Notes: generated by a model from the sequence alone, not told the origin. Shown: positions 52,933 through 61,919, counted from the first letter of the stretch. The stretch is 64,000 bases of DNA from Burkholderia sp. SRS-W-2-2016 (GCF_001931485.1 NZ_MSDV01000057.1:62001-126000); one strand, 5' to 3'. A program made the numbers and translations.

Positions 52933-53346
52933 ATGAAACCTGAAGCGAATGGCGGCGTGCGGGCGGGGCTGATGGCCGCGCTGCTGATGACGGCCGCGCC
53001 CGTCATGGTGAGTGCGCAGCAGTCGGGGCCGCCGGGCGGCGCCGCGGGTACGGGCACGGGCACGACGGCGCCCGGTAGCAACAACAGCGGCGGCGCGGCT
53101 ACGATGGGCGGCACCTCGATGGGCGGCGGGGTCGGCTTGAGGCCCAATTCGATGCCCGGCGTCAGGGCCGCGGCGAGCCCGGGTTATGGCACCGGTGCGG
53201 CGGGGTCCAGTGGTTCAGGTGGTTCAAGTGGTTCGGGCGGCTCGGGCTCGGCGCTCAACAACATGCGCGCGAACGGCACGGCCCTCTATATGAGCCCCGA
53301 TCCGCGCGCGCCGAACGTGAGCGGCCGGCCGGCGCCGCGACGCTAG
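52933..53346 (+). CDS. Small secreted Gly/Ser-rich protein, unknown
   Basis: 137 residues from ATG 52933, preceded by GGGAG. A signal peptide (AGLMAALLMTAAPVMVSAQQ, cleavage after SAQ) is followed by a low-complexity Gly/Ser/Thr region and a short ordered-looking tail (ALYMSPDPRAPNVSGRP). Function not recognised. It is divergent from the DedA fusion and upstream of osmC. Confidence 0.7.
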   Translation: MKPEANGGVRAGLMAALLMTAAPVMVSAQQSGPPGGAAGTGTGTTAPGSNNSGGAATMGGTSMGGGVGLRPNSMPGVRAAASPGYGTGAAGSSGSGGSSGSGGSGSALNNMRANGTALYMSPDPRAPNVSGRPAPRR

Positions 53347-53392
53347 CCGGCGCAGATAGAATGCAGGTCCGATTCGACCACAGGAGCAGGCA

Positions 53393-53869
53393 ATGGCGCA
53401 TGGCGAGCACAAGTACCAGGTTGCGGTGCAATGGACCGGCAACCGCGGCAGCGGCACCTCCGGTTATCGCGAGTACGGTCGCGAACATGTGATCTCGTCG
53501 GGCGGCAAGCCCGACATCGCGGGGTCATCGGACCCGGCGTTTCTCGGCGACGCGACGCGCTGGAATCCCGAGGACCTGCTGGTCGCGTCGGTCAGCGCGT
53601 GCCATAAGCTGTGGTATCTGCATCTGTGCTCGGATGCCGGCCTGATCGTGCTCGACTATCGCGACGACGCCGAAGGCACGATGCTCGATACCGCGCAGCA
53701 AGGGCGGTTTTCGGAGATCGTGTTGCGGCCGCGAGTGGTGATCCGCGCGGGCGGCGACGTGGAACTGGCCGCCCATCTGCATCATGTGGCGCACGAGAAG
53801 TGCTTTATCGCGAACTCGGTCAACTTTCCGATTCTGTGCGAGCCGCGGATCGAGACCGACGCCGGCTGA
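53393..53869 (+). CDS. OsmC-family peroxiredoxin-like protein
   Basis: 158 residues. GGGKPDIAGSSDPAFLGD-type N-terminal loop, LLVASVSACHKLWYLHLCSD with the first reactive cysteine and AHEKCFIANSVNFP with the second are typical of OsmC/Ohr folds. The protein reduces organic hydroperoxides in the cytosol. AGGAG stands eight bases before ATG 53393. It has slightly more YhfA-like than Ohr-like character, but subfamily is uncertain. Confidence 0.88.
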   Translation: MAHGEHKYQVAVQWTGNRGSGTSGYREYGREHVISSGGKPDIAGSSDPAFLGDATRWNPEDLLVASVSACHKLWYLHLCSDAGLIVLDYRDDAEGTMLDTAQQGRFSEIVLRPRVVIRAGGDVELAAHLHHVAHEKCFIANSVNFPILCEPRIETDAG

Positions 53870-53959
53870 CGTCTATCCGCCGATGAGCCCGGCGCTTGCC
53901 GCGGCTCGTCGCGGTTCAATTTGCGGCGGCTTGAATTCGGCGTTAGTGCGGCGTTAGTG

Positions 53960-54146
53960 AGCGCGGCATGAGCGCGGCATGAGCGCGGCATGAGCGCGGC
54001 ATGAGCGCGGCATGAGCGCGGCATGAGCGCGGCATGAACGCGGCATGAACGCGGCATGAACGCGGCATGAACGCGGCATGAACGCGGCATGAACGCGGCA
54101 TGAACGCGACATGAGCGCGACATGAGCGCGGCCTGAACGCGGCATG
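53960..54146. repeat. Seventeen-unit 11-bp intergenic tandem repeat
   Basis: Seventeen head-to-tail copies of AGCGCGGCATG or AACGCGGCATG. The first seven have AGC, the next six AAC, and the last four are variants (AACGCGACATG, AGCGCGACATG, AGCGCGGCCTG, AACGCGGCATG). The array fills most of the gap between osmC (plus) and a small minus-strand gene. The 11-base period keeps no reading frame and equals about one helical turn. Confidence 0.97.
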
Positions 54147-54164
54147 AACGCCGCTTACCGCCTC

Positions 54165-54398
54165 TCAACGATTGCCGTCGAGCAGGTCGCCGAGCATTTC
54201 ATCGAACGCGGCCTGCGCGTCTTCGAGTTCCTGCAACGCGGCGTCGAAGGTTTGCAGCGCGAACTGCGAGGGTTTGCCGCTGCCGGCCGGCGGGAATTGC
54301 GATTGCAGCGACGCAAACGCGGTTTGCACGCGCCGCGTCGCGATCACGACGCGTTCCATTGCGGCGGTTTCTTCGGCTCGCGCCTTTTCCTGGTCCAT
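54165..54398 (-). CDS. Small helical protein, unknown
   Basis: 77 residues, ATG 54398 with CGGAG seven bases upstream. It is mostly helical and acidic/Gln-rich (ALQTFDAALQELEDAQAAFD), likely coiled coil, no membrane segment or signal. The stop is just beyond the 11-base repeat array. Function not recognised. Confidence 0.65.
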   Translation of the reverse strand: MDQEKARAEETAAMERVVIATRRVQTAFASLQSQFPPAGSGKPSQFALQTFDAALQELEDAQAAFDEMLGDLLDGNR

Positions 54399-54496
54399 GA
54401 ATACTCCGGGGTGGTCGGGTTGTATCGAAGCGGCTCGCGCCGCGTAAAACGGTGACTATGCCACGTTATATACCGCGTTCGCGCTCATGCGCACGC

Positions 54497-54967
54497 TCAT
54501 GCAAGCGGCAGGCCGCCGAACGCTTTCACCTCACGCAACGATAACGCCGACTCCACCGACGTCACGCCCGGCAACCCGCGCAGCTCGTCGCGCATGAAGG
54601 TGCCGTAATCGTCGAGGTCGCGCGCGACGATCTGCAGGATGTAGTCGGCGCTGCCCGACACGTTGTGGCACGACAGGATGCGCGGGATCGCCTGCACCTC
54701 GCGCTCGAAGCGCGTCGCGGTCGCGCGGTCGTGCACCGCGAAGCGCACGTGCACGAAGCCGGTCACGCCGAGACCCAGCGCGCCGCGCGACAGCACCGCT
54801 CGATAGCGCTCGATATACCCATCGTTTTCGAGCCGCTTCAGGCGCCGCGCGCACGGCGTTTCGCTGAGGCCGACCGTTTCGGCGAGGCGTGCATTCGACA
54901 TGCGGCCGTCGTTTTGCAGCGCGGCGAGGATCGCGCGGTCGGTTTTGTCGAGGTCGGCGGCGGACAT
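54497..54967 (-). CDS. Lrp/AsnC-family regulator
   Basis: 156 residues from ATG 54967 (MSAADLDKTDRAILAALQND). The helix-turn-helix is MSNARLAETVGLSETPCARR; the RAM domain reads FVHVRFAVHDRATATRFERE, then SCHNVSGSADYILQIVARDL. It is divergent from a LysE-family exporter, the usual arrangement in which an Lrp-type protein activates an amino acid exporter. Confidence 0.93.
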   Translation of the reverse strand: MSAADLDKTDRAILAALQNDGRMSNARLAETVGLSETPCARRLKRLENDGYIERYRAVLSRGALGLGVTGFVHVRFAVHDRATATRFEREVQAIPRILSCHNVSGSADYILQIVARDLDDYGTFMRDELRGLPGVTSVESALSLREVKAFGGLPLA

Positions 54968-55121
54968 GGCTGAGGGTGGTTTTTGCGGTTGGGGGAAAGC
55001 GCTCGTGGATTGCCAAATCTTAGCGCATTCCGCTGATCCGGTTCGCATCTGGGTGGAAATTCGCCAGCAAACCCTCATGCTCCGATAGCAAGATGGAGTC
55101 TCTAGAAACAAGGAGGCTTCG

Positions 55122-55868
55122 ATGATTTCCGCTCACCTGCTGGCCGTCTACGTGGCGGCGTTATTCGTCGTGTATGCGGTGCCGGGACCGGACATGGCGT
55201 TGCTTCTGCAAACCAGTATCGCGCGCGGGGTGCGCAGCGGCTTCGCGGCCGCGGCGGGGCTCGGGCTGTCGCGCGCGATTCACGTGACGCTGTCGGCCTG
55301 CGGGATGGCGGCGTTGCTGCGCAACGCGCCGTGGTTGTACGACGCGGTGCGCTATGCCGGCGCGGTGTATCTGGCGTGGGTGGGGATTCAGATCTTCCGC
55401 TCGCCGGGCTTCGCGTTGCCGGCTGGAGATGGGCACGGCGCGCGCGCGGCAGGGGCGGCAGGCGCGACCAGCGCGGCGAATGTGACGACTGTGACGACTG
55501 TGACGACTGTGACGACTGCGGCCACTGTGCCCCGCACGGTACCCGCCGAGGCAACCGTTACAGCGCAGCCCTTACGCGCCGCATTCGTCAAAGGCCTGCT
55601 GACGAATCTGCTGAACCCGAAGGCGCTGCTGTTCTGCTCGGTGCTGCTGCCGCAATTCGTGCGGCCCGACGCCGGCCCGGTCGCGCTGCAAATGGTCGAA
55701 CTCGGCGTCGTGCTGCTGGCGATCGGCTTCTGCTTCGATGCGTTGTACGCGACCGGCGCCGCCCGCATCGCCAACTGGATGCGTGCGCATCCGCTTGCGC
55801 AGACCTTGCAGCGCTGGACCTTTTCGGCCGCGTTGATCGGCTTTGCGTTGCGCCTGTCGCTGGATTGA
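55122..55868 (+). CDS. LysE/RhtB-family amino acid exporter
   Basis: 248 residues with about six helices. VYAVPGPDMALLLQTSIARG in helix 1 and GLLTNLLNPKALLFCSVLLP are the LysE hallmarks. An about 50-residue insertion with Ala/Gly and a VTT repeat lies between the halves (about residues 105-145), where most family members (about 205-210 residues) have a short loop. AAGGAGG stands six bases before ATG 55122. It is divergent from an Lrp-type regulator. The substrate is unknown. Confidence 0.92.
   Translation: MISAHLLAVYVAALFVVYAVPGPDMALLLQTSIARGVRSGFAAAAGLGLSRAIHVTLSACGMAALLRNAPWLYDAVRYAGAVYLAWVGIQIFRSPGFALPAGDGHGARAAGAAGATSAANVTTVTTVTTVTTAATVPRTVPAEATVTAQPLRAAFVKGLLTNLLNPKALLFCSVLLPQFVRPDAGPVALQMVELGVVLLAIGFCFDALYATGAARIANWMRAHPLAQTLQRWTFSAALIGFALRLSLD
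55482..55517 (+). repeat. Four-unit 9-bp in-frame repeat in the exporter gene
   Basis: Four copies of GTGACGACT (Val-Thr-Thr) sit inside the loop insertion of the LysE-family gene, with degenerate units after them. Being three codons long, unit changes preserve frame. Confidence 0.9.
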
Positions 55869-55910
55869 CGGGTGAAGTGATGCGGCAGACCGGCGCCAAG
55901 CCCGCGCCGC

Positions 55911-56084
55911 TCACTTCTTCAACTTGCGCTCGCGCCGCGGCCGATCCTCGACGATCTTCTTGCGGTGCTTGTCCTTCATCTTTTTCCAGCTCTTGCATTC
56001 GTCGCGGGTACGCATGCAGCCGATGCAGAAGCCGGTTTTGTCGTCGAACTTGCAGATGTCGACGCAGGGTGACGCGATGCTCAT
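55911..56084 (-). CDS. DUF1289 small cysteine protein
   Basis: 57 residues from ATG 56084. SPCVDICKFDDKTGFCIGCM and RTRDECKSWKKM give the conserved Cys pattern of DUF1289, probably metal- or iron-sulfur-binding; the tail is strongly basic (RPRRERKLKK). Function unknown. A longer upstream frame is unsupported. Confidence 0.85.
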   Translation of the reverse strand: MSIASPCVDICKFDDKTGFCIGCMRTRDECKSWKKMKDKHRKKIVEDRPRRERKLKK

Positions 56085-56264
56085 GACCGATAGCCGTTCG
56101 AGTTGGAAGTAGCGACGACTGTCGCATGCACGTTGCCCGCCGCGCAAAGTGATTGTGTTAATAAAAGCGATAGCGCAGCCGGCGATAATGCCGCTCGCGC
56201 TTGAACACCGGCCGTGCGCGATGCGCGGCGGCACAACGACACCACCACCCGCGCTCTTCCGTCG

Positions 56265-56591
56265 ATGAAAACTTTCCTGCTGTATGTCGTGACCGCTCTC
56301 GCCGAAATCGTCGGCTGCTACCTGCCGTGGCGCTGGCTCAAGGAGGACGGCTCCGCGTGGCTGTTGCTGCCCGGCGCGTTGAGCCTCGCGCTGTTCGCGT
56401 GGCTGCTGACGCTGCACGGCACCGCCGCGGGCCGCGTCTATGCGGCATACGGCGGCGTGTACGTGGCGGTGGCGATTGCATGGCTGTGGGCGGTGGACCG
56501 GATACGGCCCACGCTGTGGGACGCGGCCGGCGTCGCGCTGACGCTTGCCGGCATGGCGGTGATCGCGTTCCAGCCGCGCCTGCACGGCTAG
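56265..56591 (+). CDS. YnfA-family (UPF0060) membrane protein
   Basis: 108 residues from ATG 56265, exactly the usual family length. Four helices with the hallmark ALAEIVGCYLPWRWLKE near the N-terminus and GRVYAAYGGVYVAVAIAWLW. The family is distantly related to small multidrug transporters; function is unsettled. Confidence 0.92.
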   Translation: MKTFLLYVVTALAEIVGCYLPWRWLKEDGSAWLLLPGALSLALFAWLLTLHGTAAGRVYAAYGGVYVAVAIAWLWAVDRIRPTLWDAAGVALTLAGMAVIAFQPRLHG

Positions 56592-56643
56592 AACGCCAGC
56601 GCCTGAGCGCCCCCAGCGACGCCCGGCGCCCGGCTCGCGCCGC

Positions 56644-57153
56644 TTACTGCGGCGAGCCCAGATAGTCGAGCTTGCCCAGTTCGACACCGTTGTGACGCAG
56701 GATGTCGTACGCGGTGGTCACGTGGAAATAGAAGTTCGGCAGCACGAAGCCGAGCAGATACGACAGCCCGGTGAACTCGACCGGACCCGGCCGCAGTTTC
56801 AGCGTGATCGCGCGGCTCTCCGAACCGTCGATCTGCTCCGGCTTGAATTCCTTCAGATAATCGATCGTTTTCTGGATGCGGGCCTGCAATTCGTCGAAGG
56901 TCTGTTCGACGTCGTCGAACTTCGGCGGCTCGACGCCGGCCAGACGCGCCGCGCAACCCTTCGCGGTGTCGCTCGCGATATACACCTGACGCAGCAGCGG
57001 CAGCATGTCCGGCGCGAGTCGCGCATTCGTGAACACCGTGGGCTCGATCTGCTTCGCGGCGGCGTGGGCCTCGGCTTTGCCGAGGATCGCCTGGAGGTTC
57101 GTGAGACCGCGAATCAGTACGGGCAGCGACGCTTGATACATCGAAATTGACAT
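56644..57153 (-). CDS. DUF1993 protein (DinB-like helical bundle)
   Basis: 169 residues. The family pattern is visible: YQASLPVLIRGLTNLQAILG, RLAPDMLPLLRQVYIASDTA, FLPN-like FVLPNFYFHVTTAYDILRHN and VELGKLDYLG at the end. Metal-binding four-helix-bundle proteins of this group have no established role. AGAGGAA precedes ATG 57153. Confidence 0.88.
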   Translation of the reverse strand: MSISMYQASLPVLIRGLTNLQAILGKAEAHAAAKQIEPTVFTNARLAPDMLPLLRQVYIASDTAKGCAARLAGVEPPKFDDVEQTFDELQARIQKTIDYLKEFKPEQIDGSESRAITLKLRPGPVEFTGLSYLLGFVLPNFYFHVTTAYDILRHNGVELGKLDYLGSPQ

Positions 57154-57460
57154 GAGTTCCTCTAGGTTCTCGGGCCGGCGCGCGGGCGGCGCGCGAGCCA
57201 GGCAAACGGCAGGAATGCCGCCCCAGCATCATAGCGCGGCGCACCCACGCCGCGCATTGGCCGTTCGGACGACTGCCCCGACTGCCGGAACTGTGCTGGA
57301 ATGCCTCGGTCGGACGCTCAGACGAAGTCCTTGAATCCGGCCCGCCGCGGGTCGCGCGAGCGCCGCCGGCGCGCGGGCGCGCGATGTGCTGACGAGCCGC
57401 CGGGCCTGCGCGATCGCGAGCGATCCCGCGGGCCGCCACGTCAACAGGAGAGTCGACACC
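57154..57460. other. GC-rich divergent intergenic region
   Basis: 307 bases between the DUF1993 gene and the S53 peptidase gene, without a supported gene. It contains short GC-rich inverted segments and should hold both promoters. Confidence 0.5.
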
Positions 57461-59020
57461 ATGAGCACCAAGCATCCATTGCCGGGCAGCGAGCGCACGA
57501 TCGAACACGGCACGCAGGTCGTCGGGCAATGCGATCCCGCCGAGCGGATCGAAGTCTTCGTGATGCTGCGCCGCCAGCAGCAGGCGCAGTTCGACGCGCT
57601 GATGAGCCGGATCGAAGCGGGCGACCCCAGCGTGAAGCCGTTGTCGCGCGAGGCGCTCGCGAAAGACTACGGCGCCGCGCCCGCGGACATCGCGAAGGTC
57701 AAGGCGTTCGCCGTCGCGCATGGGCTCACGGTCGTGCGCGAGGATGCGGCCGCGCGCTCAGTGCTGCTGAGCGGCACGGTCGCGCAGTTCCAGAGCGCGT
57801 TCGAAGTGAAGCTGCAGCAGTTCCAGCACCACACGGCCGGCTCGTTTCGCGGCCGCACCGGGCCGGTCAGCGTGCCGGACGATCTGCGCGACGTGATCGA
57901 GGCGGTGCTCGGGCTCGACAACCGTCCACAGGCGCGGCCGCATTTCCGCATCCGGCCGCCGTTCGAGGCGGCGCGCGCGCGTCAGGCGTCGTTCACGCCG
58001 CCGCAACTCGCCACGCTGTACCACTTTCCGCAAGGCGACGGCGCGGGGCAGTGCGTCGGCATCATCGAGCTCGGCGGCGGCTACAACACGGCGGATCTGC
58101 GCAGCTATTTCGGCGCGCTCGGCGTGAGCATGCCGAGCGTGAAATCGGTCGGGGTCGACCAGGGCGGCAACAAACCGAGCGGCGATCCGAACGGGCCGGA
58201 CGGCGAGGTCACGCTCGACATCGAGATCGTCGGCGCGATCGCGCCGGGCGCGAGCATCGCGGTGTACTTCACGCAGAACAGCGACGCCGGTTTTATCGAT
58301 GCGGTCAGCCGCGCGGTGCACGACACGGCCAATAAACCGTCGGTCATTTCGATCAGCTGGGGCGCGCCGGAATCGGTCTGGACCGCCCAGTCGATGCAGG
58401 CGTTCAACAGCGTGCTGCAATCGGCGGCGGCGCTCGGCGTGACGATCTGCGCGGCCTCGGGCGATAGCGGTTCGAGCGACGGCTCCGGCAGCGGCGATCA
58501 GGTCGACTTCCCGGCGTCGAGCCCGTACGTGCTCGCGTGCGGCGGCACCAGCGTCACCGCGGCGGGGTCGTCGATCACCCGCGAGGTCGTGTGGAACGAC
58601 GGCGAGCAGGGCGGCGCGAGCGGCGGCGGCGTCAGTGCCGCGTTCCCGTTGCCCACGTGGCAGAAGGGCCTGTCAGCCTCGACCAGCGGCGGCGGCCACA
58701 AGGCGCTGAGCGGGCGCGGTGTGCCCGATGTCGCCGGCGATGCTTCGCCGCTTACCGGTTACAGCGTGCTGATCGACGGCACGCAGACGGTGATCGGCGG
58801 CACCAGCGCGGTCGCGCCGCTGTGGGCGGCGCTGATCGCGCGGATCAACGCGGCCAAAGGGCAGCCGGCCGGCTTCGTCAATCCGAAGCTGTACCAGACG
58901 GCCGGCGTGTGCAACGACATCACCCAGGGCAACAACGGCAGCTTCGCGGCGGCGAAGGGCTGGGATGCGTGCACGGGACTCGGCAGTCCGAATGGTCAGA
59001 AGGTGGCGGCCGCACTATAG
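57461..59020 (+). CDS. S53 sedolisin/kumamolisin-type serine-carboxyl peptidase with pro-domain
   Basis: 519 residues from ATG 57461 (AGGAG at nine bases). The first about 185 residues form the activation pro-domain (LSGTVAQFQSAFEVKLQQFQ). The catalytic domain has E249 and D253 (EVTLDIEIVG), the oxyanion D335 (AASGDSGSSDGSG) and the nucleophile S449 in GGTSAVAPLWAAL, spaced as in kumamolisin (E78, D82, D164, S278). C-terminal calcium-site residues appear in the GLGSPNGQK segment. No signal peptide is obvious. Such enzymes work at acidic pH. It stands next to an S10 peptidase. Confidence 0.93.
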   Translation: MSTKHPLPGSERTIEHGTQVVGQCDPAERIEVFVMLRRQQQAQFDALMSRIEAGDPSVKPLSREALAKDYGAAPADIAKVKAFAVAHGLTVVREDAAARSVLLSGTVAQFQSAFEVKLQQFQHHTAGSFRGRTGPVSVPDDLRDVIEAVLGLDNRPQARPHFRIRPPFEAARARQASFTPPQLATLYHFPQGDGAGQCVGIIELGGGYNTADLRSYFGALGVSMPSVKSVGVDQGGNKPSGDPNGPDGEVTLDIEIVGAIAPGASIAVYFTQNSDAGFIDAVSRAVHDTANKPSVISISWGAPESVWTAQSMQAFNSVLQSAAALGVTICAASGDSGSSDGSGSGDQVDFPASSPYVLACGGTSVTAAGSSITREVVWNDGEQGGASGGGVSAAFPLPTWQKGLSASTSGGGHKALSGRGVPDVAGDASPLTGYSVLIDGTQTVIGGTSAVAPLWAALIARINAAKGQPAGFVNPKLYQTAGVCNDITQGNNGSFAAAKGWDACTGLGSPNGQKVAAAL

Positions 59021-59227
59021 TCAGCAACACGGGCGGCGCCGCTCTCACGGACGCGCAAGCGGATGCGCAAGCGGCGCGGCCCAGCAAGGCAGAAGCGGAA
59101 CACGCGGGACGCACGCGGATCAGCGCGGGCAAACGCAGATGAGCAGCAGGCGTGCGCAACGCCCCGGCATCGCGAGGACGTAACAACGAGGACGCACGGC
59201 ACGTCAATACGAACCCTTGGAGCGATC

Positions 59228-61012
59228 ATGACGAACCCAGCATCAGCTTCCGATACCCAACACCCTTCGCACGACGCGCCCGCCACGGCCAGGCCGGGCG
59301 CAGCCAGCGGCGCCGCGAGCACCGCCAGCGCTACGAGCAGCGTCACGAGCAGCGCCAGCCCCGCGGCCAGCGCCGGCACCCATGGCGCTACGAGCACCCC
59401 GAGCACCCCAAGCACTACGCGCGCCGCCGCCGCCGCGCACCGGGGCAAATCCGGCGACCAGCCGTTCTTCGATCCGGTCGCATACGGCAACGGCCCGGAC
59501 GACTCGGTCACCGACACCACCGAGAGCGCCGCGATCACCCATCACTCGGTGACGATCGGCGGGCACAAGATCAATTACACCGCGACCGCCGGCCATCTGG
59601 TGATCGTCGATCCGAGCAGCTCGCAACCCGACGCGCGGATGTTCTACGTCGCCTTCACGCAGGACCACCAGAAAGAGGAAACCCGGCCGTTGACGTTTTT
59701 CTATAACGGCGGGCCGGGGTCGTCATCGGTGTTCGTGCTGCTCGGCTCGTTCGCGCCGCGCCGCATCAAGACCTCGATGCCGAACTTCACGCCGCCCGCG
59801 CCGTATTCGATGGAAGACAACCCGGACAGCCTGCTCGACAGGAGCGACCTGGTGTTCATCAACCCGGTCGGCACCGGCTATTCGGCGGCGATCGCGCCGA
59901 AGAAGAATCGCGATTTCTGGGGCGTCGATCAGGACGCCGATTCGATCAAGCAGTTCATCAAGCGTTTTCTGACCAAAAACAATCGCTGGAACTCGCCGAA
60001 GTATCTGTTCGGCGAGTCGTACGGCACCGCGCGCAGCTGCGTGCTCGCATACCGGCTGCACGAGGACGGCGTCGATCTGAACGGTATCACGCTGCAATCG
60101 TCGATTCTCGACTACACGCAGGCCGGCAATCCGGTCGGCGCGCTGCCCACCGCGGCGGCGGACGCGTGGTATCACAAGAAGCTCGGCGTCGCGCCGCGGC
60201 CGACCGATCTCGGCGCGTTCGCCGAGGAAGTCGCGCAGTTCGCGCGCACCGATTACCTGGCCGCGCTGCGCAAATTCCCGACCACGGATTCTTCGACCGT
60301 CGAGAAACTGAGCGAATACACCGGCATCGACAAGACCACGCTGCTCGCGTGGAGCCTCGATATCGCCGGCTACGACAGCCGCGGCAACTCGCTGTTTCTG
60401 ACCACGCTGCTGAAGTCGCAGGGTCTGGCGCTCGGCGAGTACGACGGCCGTGTGACCGCGATCGAGACCGGCATCGCCGGCAAGATCGATCCGAACTCCG
60501 GCGGCAACGATCCGACGATGACCGCGGTCACCGGCGTCTACACGACGATGTGGAACGTGTATCTGAACGAGCAGCTGAAGTACACATCGAACTCGGCGTT
60601 CACCGACCTGAACGACCAGGCGTTCAAGTACTGGGATTTCGGCCATATCGATCCGACCGGCGCGCAGAAGGGCGTCGACTCGAAGGGCAACATCATCCTG
60701 TACACGGCCGGCGACCTCGCCGCGGTGATGGCGCTCAATCCCGACCTGAAGGTGCTGTCGGCGAACGGCTTTTACGATTTCGTCACGCCGTTCTATCAGA
60801 CCGTGCTCGATCTGCAGCAGATGCCGCTGCTCAGTCAGCAGGTGCGGCAGAACCTGTCCGCGCGCTTCTATCCGTCGGGCCACATGATCTATCTGGACGG
60901 CGGGTCGCGCACCGCGTTGAAGGCCGATCTCGCGCATCTGTACGAAAAGACGGTGAGCGATACGCAAGCGCTCGGCCGGATCCGCGCGTTGCAGGCAAGG
61001 GTCGCGAAGTAG
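59228..61012 (+). CDS. S10-family serine carboxypeptidase
   Basis: 594 residues from ATG 59228 (GGAG seven bases upstream). An Ala/Ser/Thr-rich first about 80 residues precede the alpha/beta-hydrolase core. TFFYNGGPGSSSVFVLLGSF is the S10 oxyanion region; the triad is S264 (FGESYGTARS), D517 (YDFVTP) and H552 (PSGHMIYLD). No signal peptide is clear. The enzyme releases C-terminal residues at acidic pH and could act after the upstream S53 endopeptidase. The pair is 207 bases apart and may be one transcript. Confidence 0.92.
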   Translation: MTNPASASDTQHPSHDAPATARPGAASGAASTASATSSVTSSASPAASAGTHGATSTPSTPSTTRAAAAAHRGKSGDQPFFDPVAYGNGPDDSVTDTTESAAITHHSVTIGGHKINYTATAGHLVIVDPSSSQPDARMFYVAFTQDHQKEETRPLTFFYNGGPGSSSVFVLLGSFAPRRIKTSMPNFTPPAPYSMEDNPDSLLDRSDLVFINPVGTGYSAAIAPKKNRDFWGVDQDADSIKQFIKRFLTKNNRWNSPKYLFGESYGTARSCVLAYRLHEDGVDLNGITLQSSILDYTQAGNPVGALPTAAADAWYHKKLGVAPRPTDLGAFAEEVAQFARTDYLAALRKFPTTDSSTVEKLSEYTGIDKTTLLAWSLDIAGYDSRGNSLFLTTLLKSQGLALGEYDGRVTAIETGIAGKIDPNSGGNDPTMTAVTGVYTTMWNVYLNEQLKYTSNSAFTDLNDQAFKYWDFGHIDPTGAQKGVDSKGNIILYTAGDLAAVMALNPDLKVLSANGFYDFVTPFYQTVLDLQQMPLLSQQVRQNLSARFYPSGHMIYLDGGSRTALKADLAHLYEKTVSDTQALGRIRALQARVAK

Positions 61013-61196
61013 CGGGGCGGCGGGTGGCACCAGCGGCATGGGCGGCCGCGGCAAAGGCGACGCGCAAGCGCCATAAGCCGCTGGCCGCGCCGCGCACGGC
61101 ACTTCCCGAGCGCGGCTTTTCGCGCTACCCATATTGAATGTGTTTTAATTGCCCTGCGAATTGAACTACCGCGCGCCGCCGCCGGCGCGCCAACCG

Positions 61197-61871
61197 ATGA
61201 ACGCAGGCATCGCCGACCCGCATCCCGACGCTGTTTCCAGCGATCCTTTCCCCAGCAGTGACGCAGCCAGTCCGGCGCCGTTCGCGCGCGAGCGCGGCCG
61301 GCGCCGTGGCGCTCGCACGCGGCCGCGCGCGTGGCTGCGGGTCGGCGTGACCGCGCTGCTCGCGCTGCAAATCGGCGACGCCGCCGCGCAGCTGAGCGGG
61401 ATGCTCGACGAGCGCGTCACGCAGGAATCGGTCGGCGAGACGATCTGCCGCCCCGGTTATGCGCGCACGGTCGCGCCGCCGTTCGACGAACTGATGGCGC
61501 AGAAGGACCGGATGCTCGCCGAGCGCGGTATCGATGCCGATGAAGGCGCCGGCCTCGCGCTCGATCGACGGGTGCCGATCATGCTCGGCGGCTCGCCGGA
61601 CGCGCCCGCCAATCTCGATCTGCTGCCGTGGGCGGGTCCGCAGGGCGAGCGTCGCAAGGCGCGCGCGGCGGCGATGCTCAAACGCTGCGTCTGCGACGGC
61701 CAGTTGAGCCTCGCGCAGGCGCAAGCGGCGATCGCCGGCAACTGGTCCGCGGTGTACGGCGGCTTCGGCCGCGCGTCTTGCGACCTCAGCCGGCTCGACG
61801 TCGCCACCGGCGGCGATCAGGTCGACGGCGACGAGCGTCAGCGCGGCGAGCCGCAGGCGCGCACGCGCTAG
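61197..61871 (+). CDS. Exported HNH-like protein with a substituted active-site His
   Basis: 224 residues from ATG 61197. A membrane or signal segment (WLRVGVTALLALQIGDAAA) follows an Arg-rich N-terminus. The rest resembles HNH-nuclease-like proteins of the form ETICRPGYARTV, ...LDHxxPLxLGGSP..NL..., KARAAAMLKRCVCDGQLSLAQAQAAIAGNW, but here LALDRRVPIMLGG has Arg for the key His. It is therefore likely inactive as a nuclease. Function unknown. Confidence 0.65.
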   Translation: MNAGIADPHPDAVSSDPFPSSDAASPAPFARERGRRRGARTRPRAWLRVGVTALLALQIGDAAAQLSGMLDERVTQESVGETICRPGYARTVAPPFDELMAQKDRMLAERGIDADEGAGLALDRRVPIMLGGSPDAPANLDLLPWAGPQGERRKARAAAMLKRCVCDGQLSLAQAQAAIAGNWSAVYGGFGRASCDLSRLDVATGGDQVDGDERQRGEPQARTR

Positions 61872-61919
61872 ACGCGGTAGTTCGCAGTCCGCTGTCCTTA
61901 ATTTTTTCGGAGAAACACC

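Noticed and set aside
53960..54146. 11-bp array as a CRISPR array
   Set aside because: Units abut without spacers and are far too short; no cas genes nearby.
53782..54168. Minus-strand frame through the 11-bp repeat array
   Set aside because: Its repeated CRVHAAFMPRS pattern only reflects the array; no start signal or family.
59723..61132. Minus-strand frame opposite the S10 peptidase
   Set aside because: Antisense shadow; the S10 triad is complete on the plus strand.
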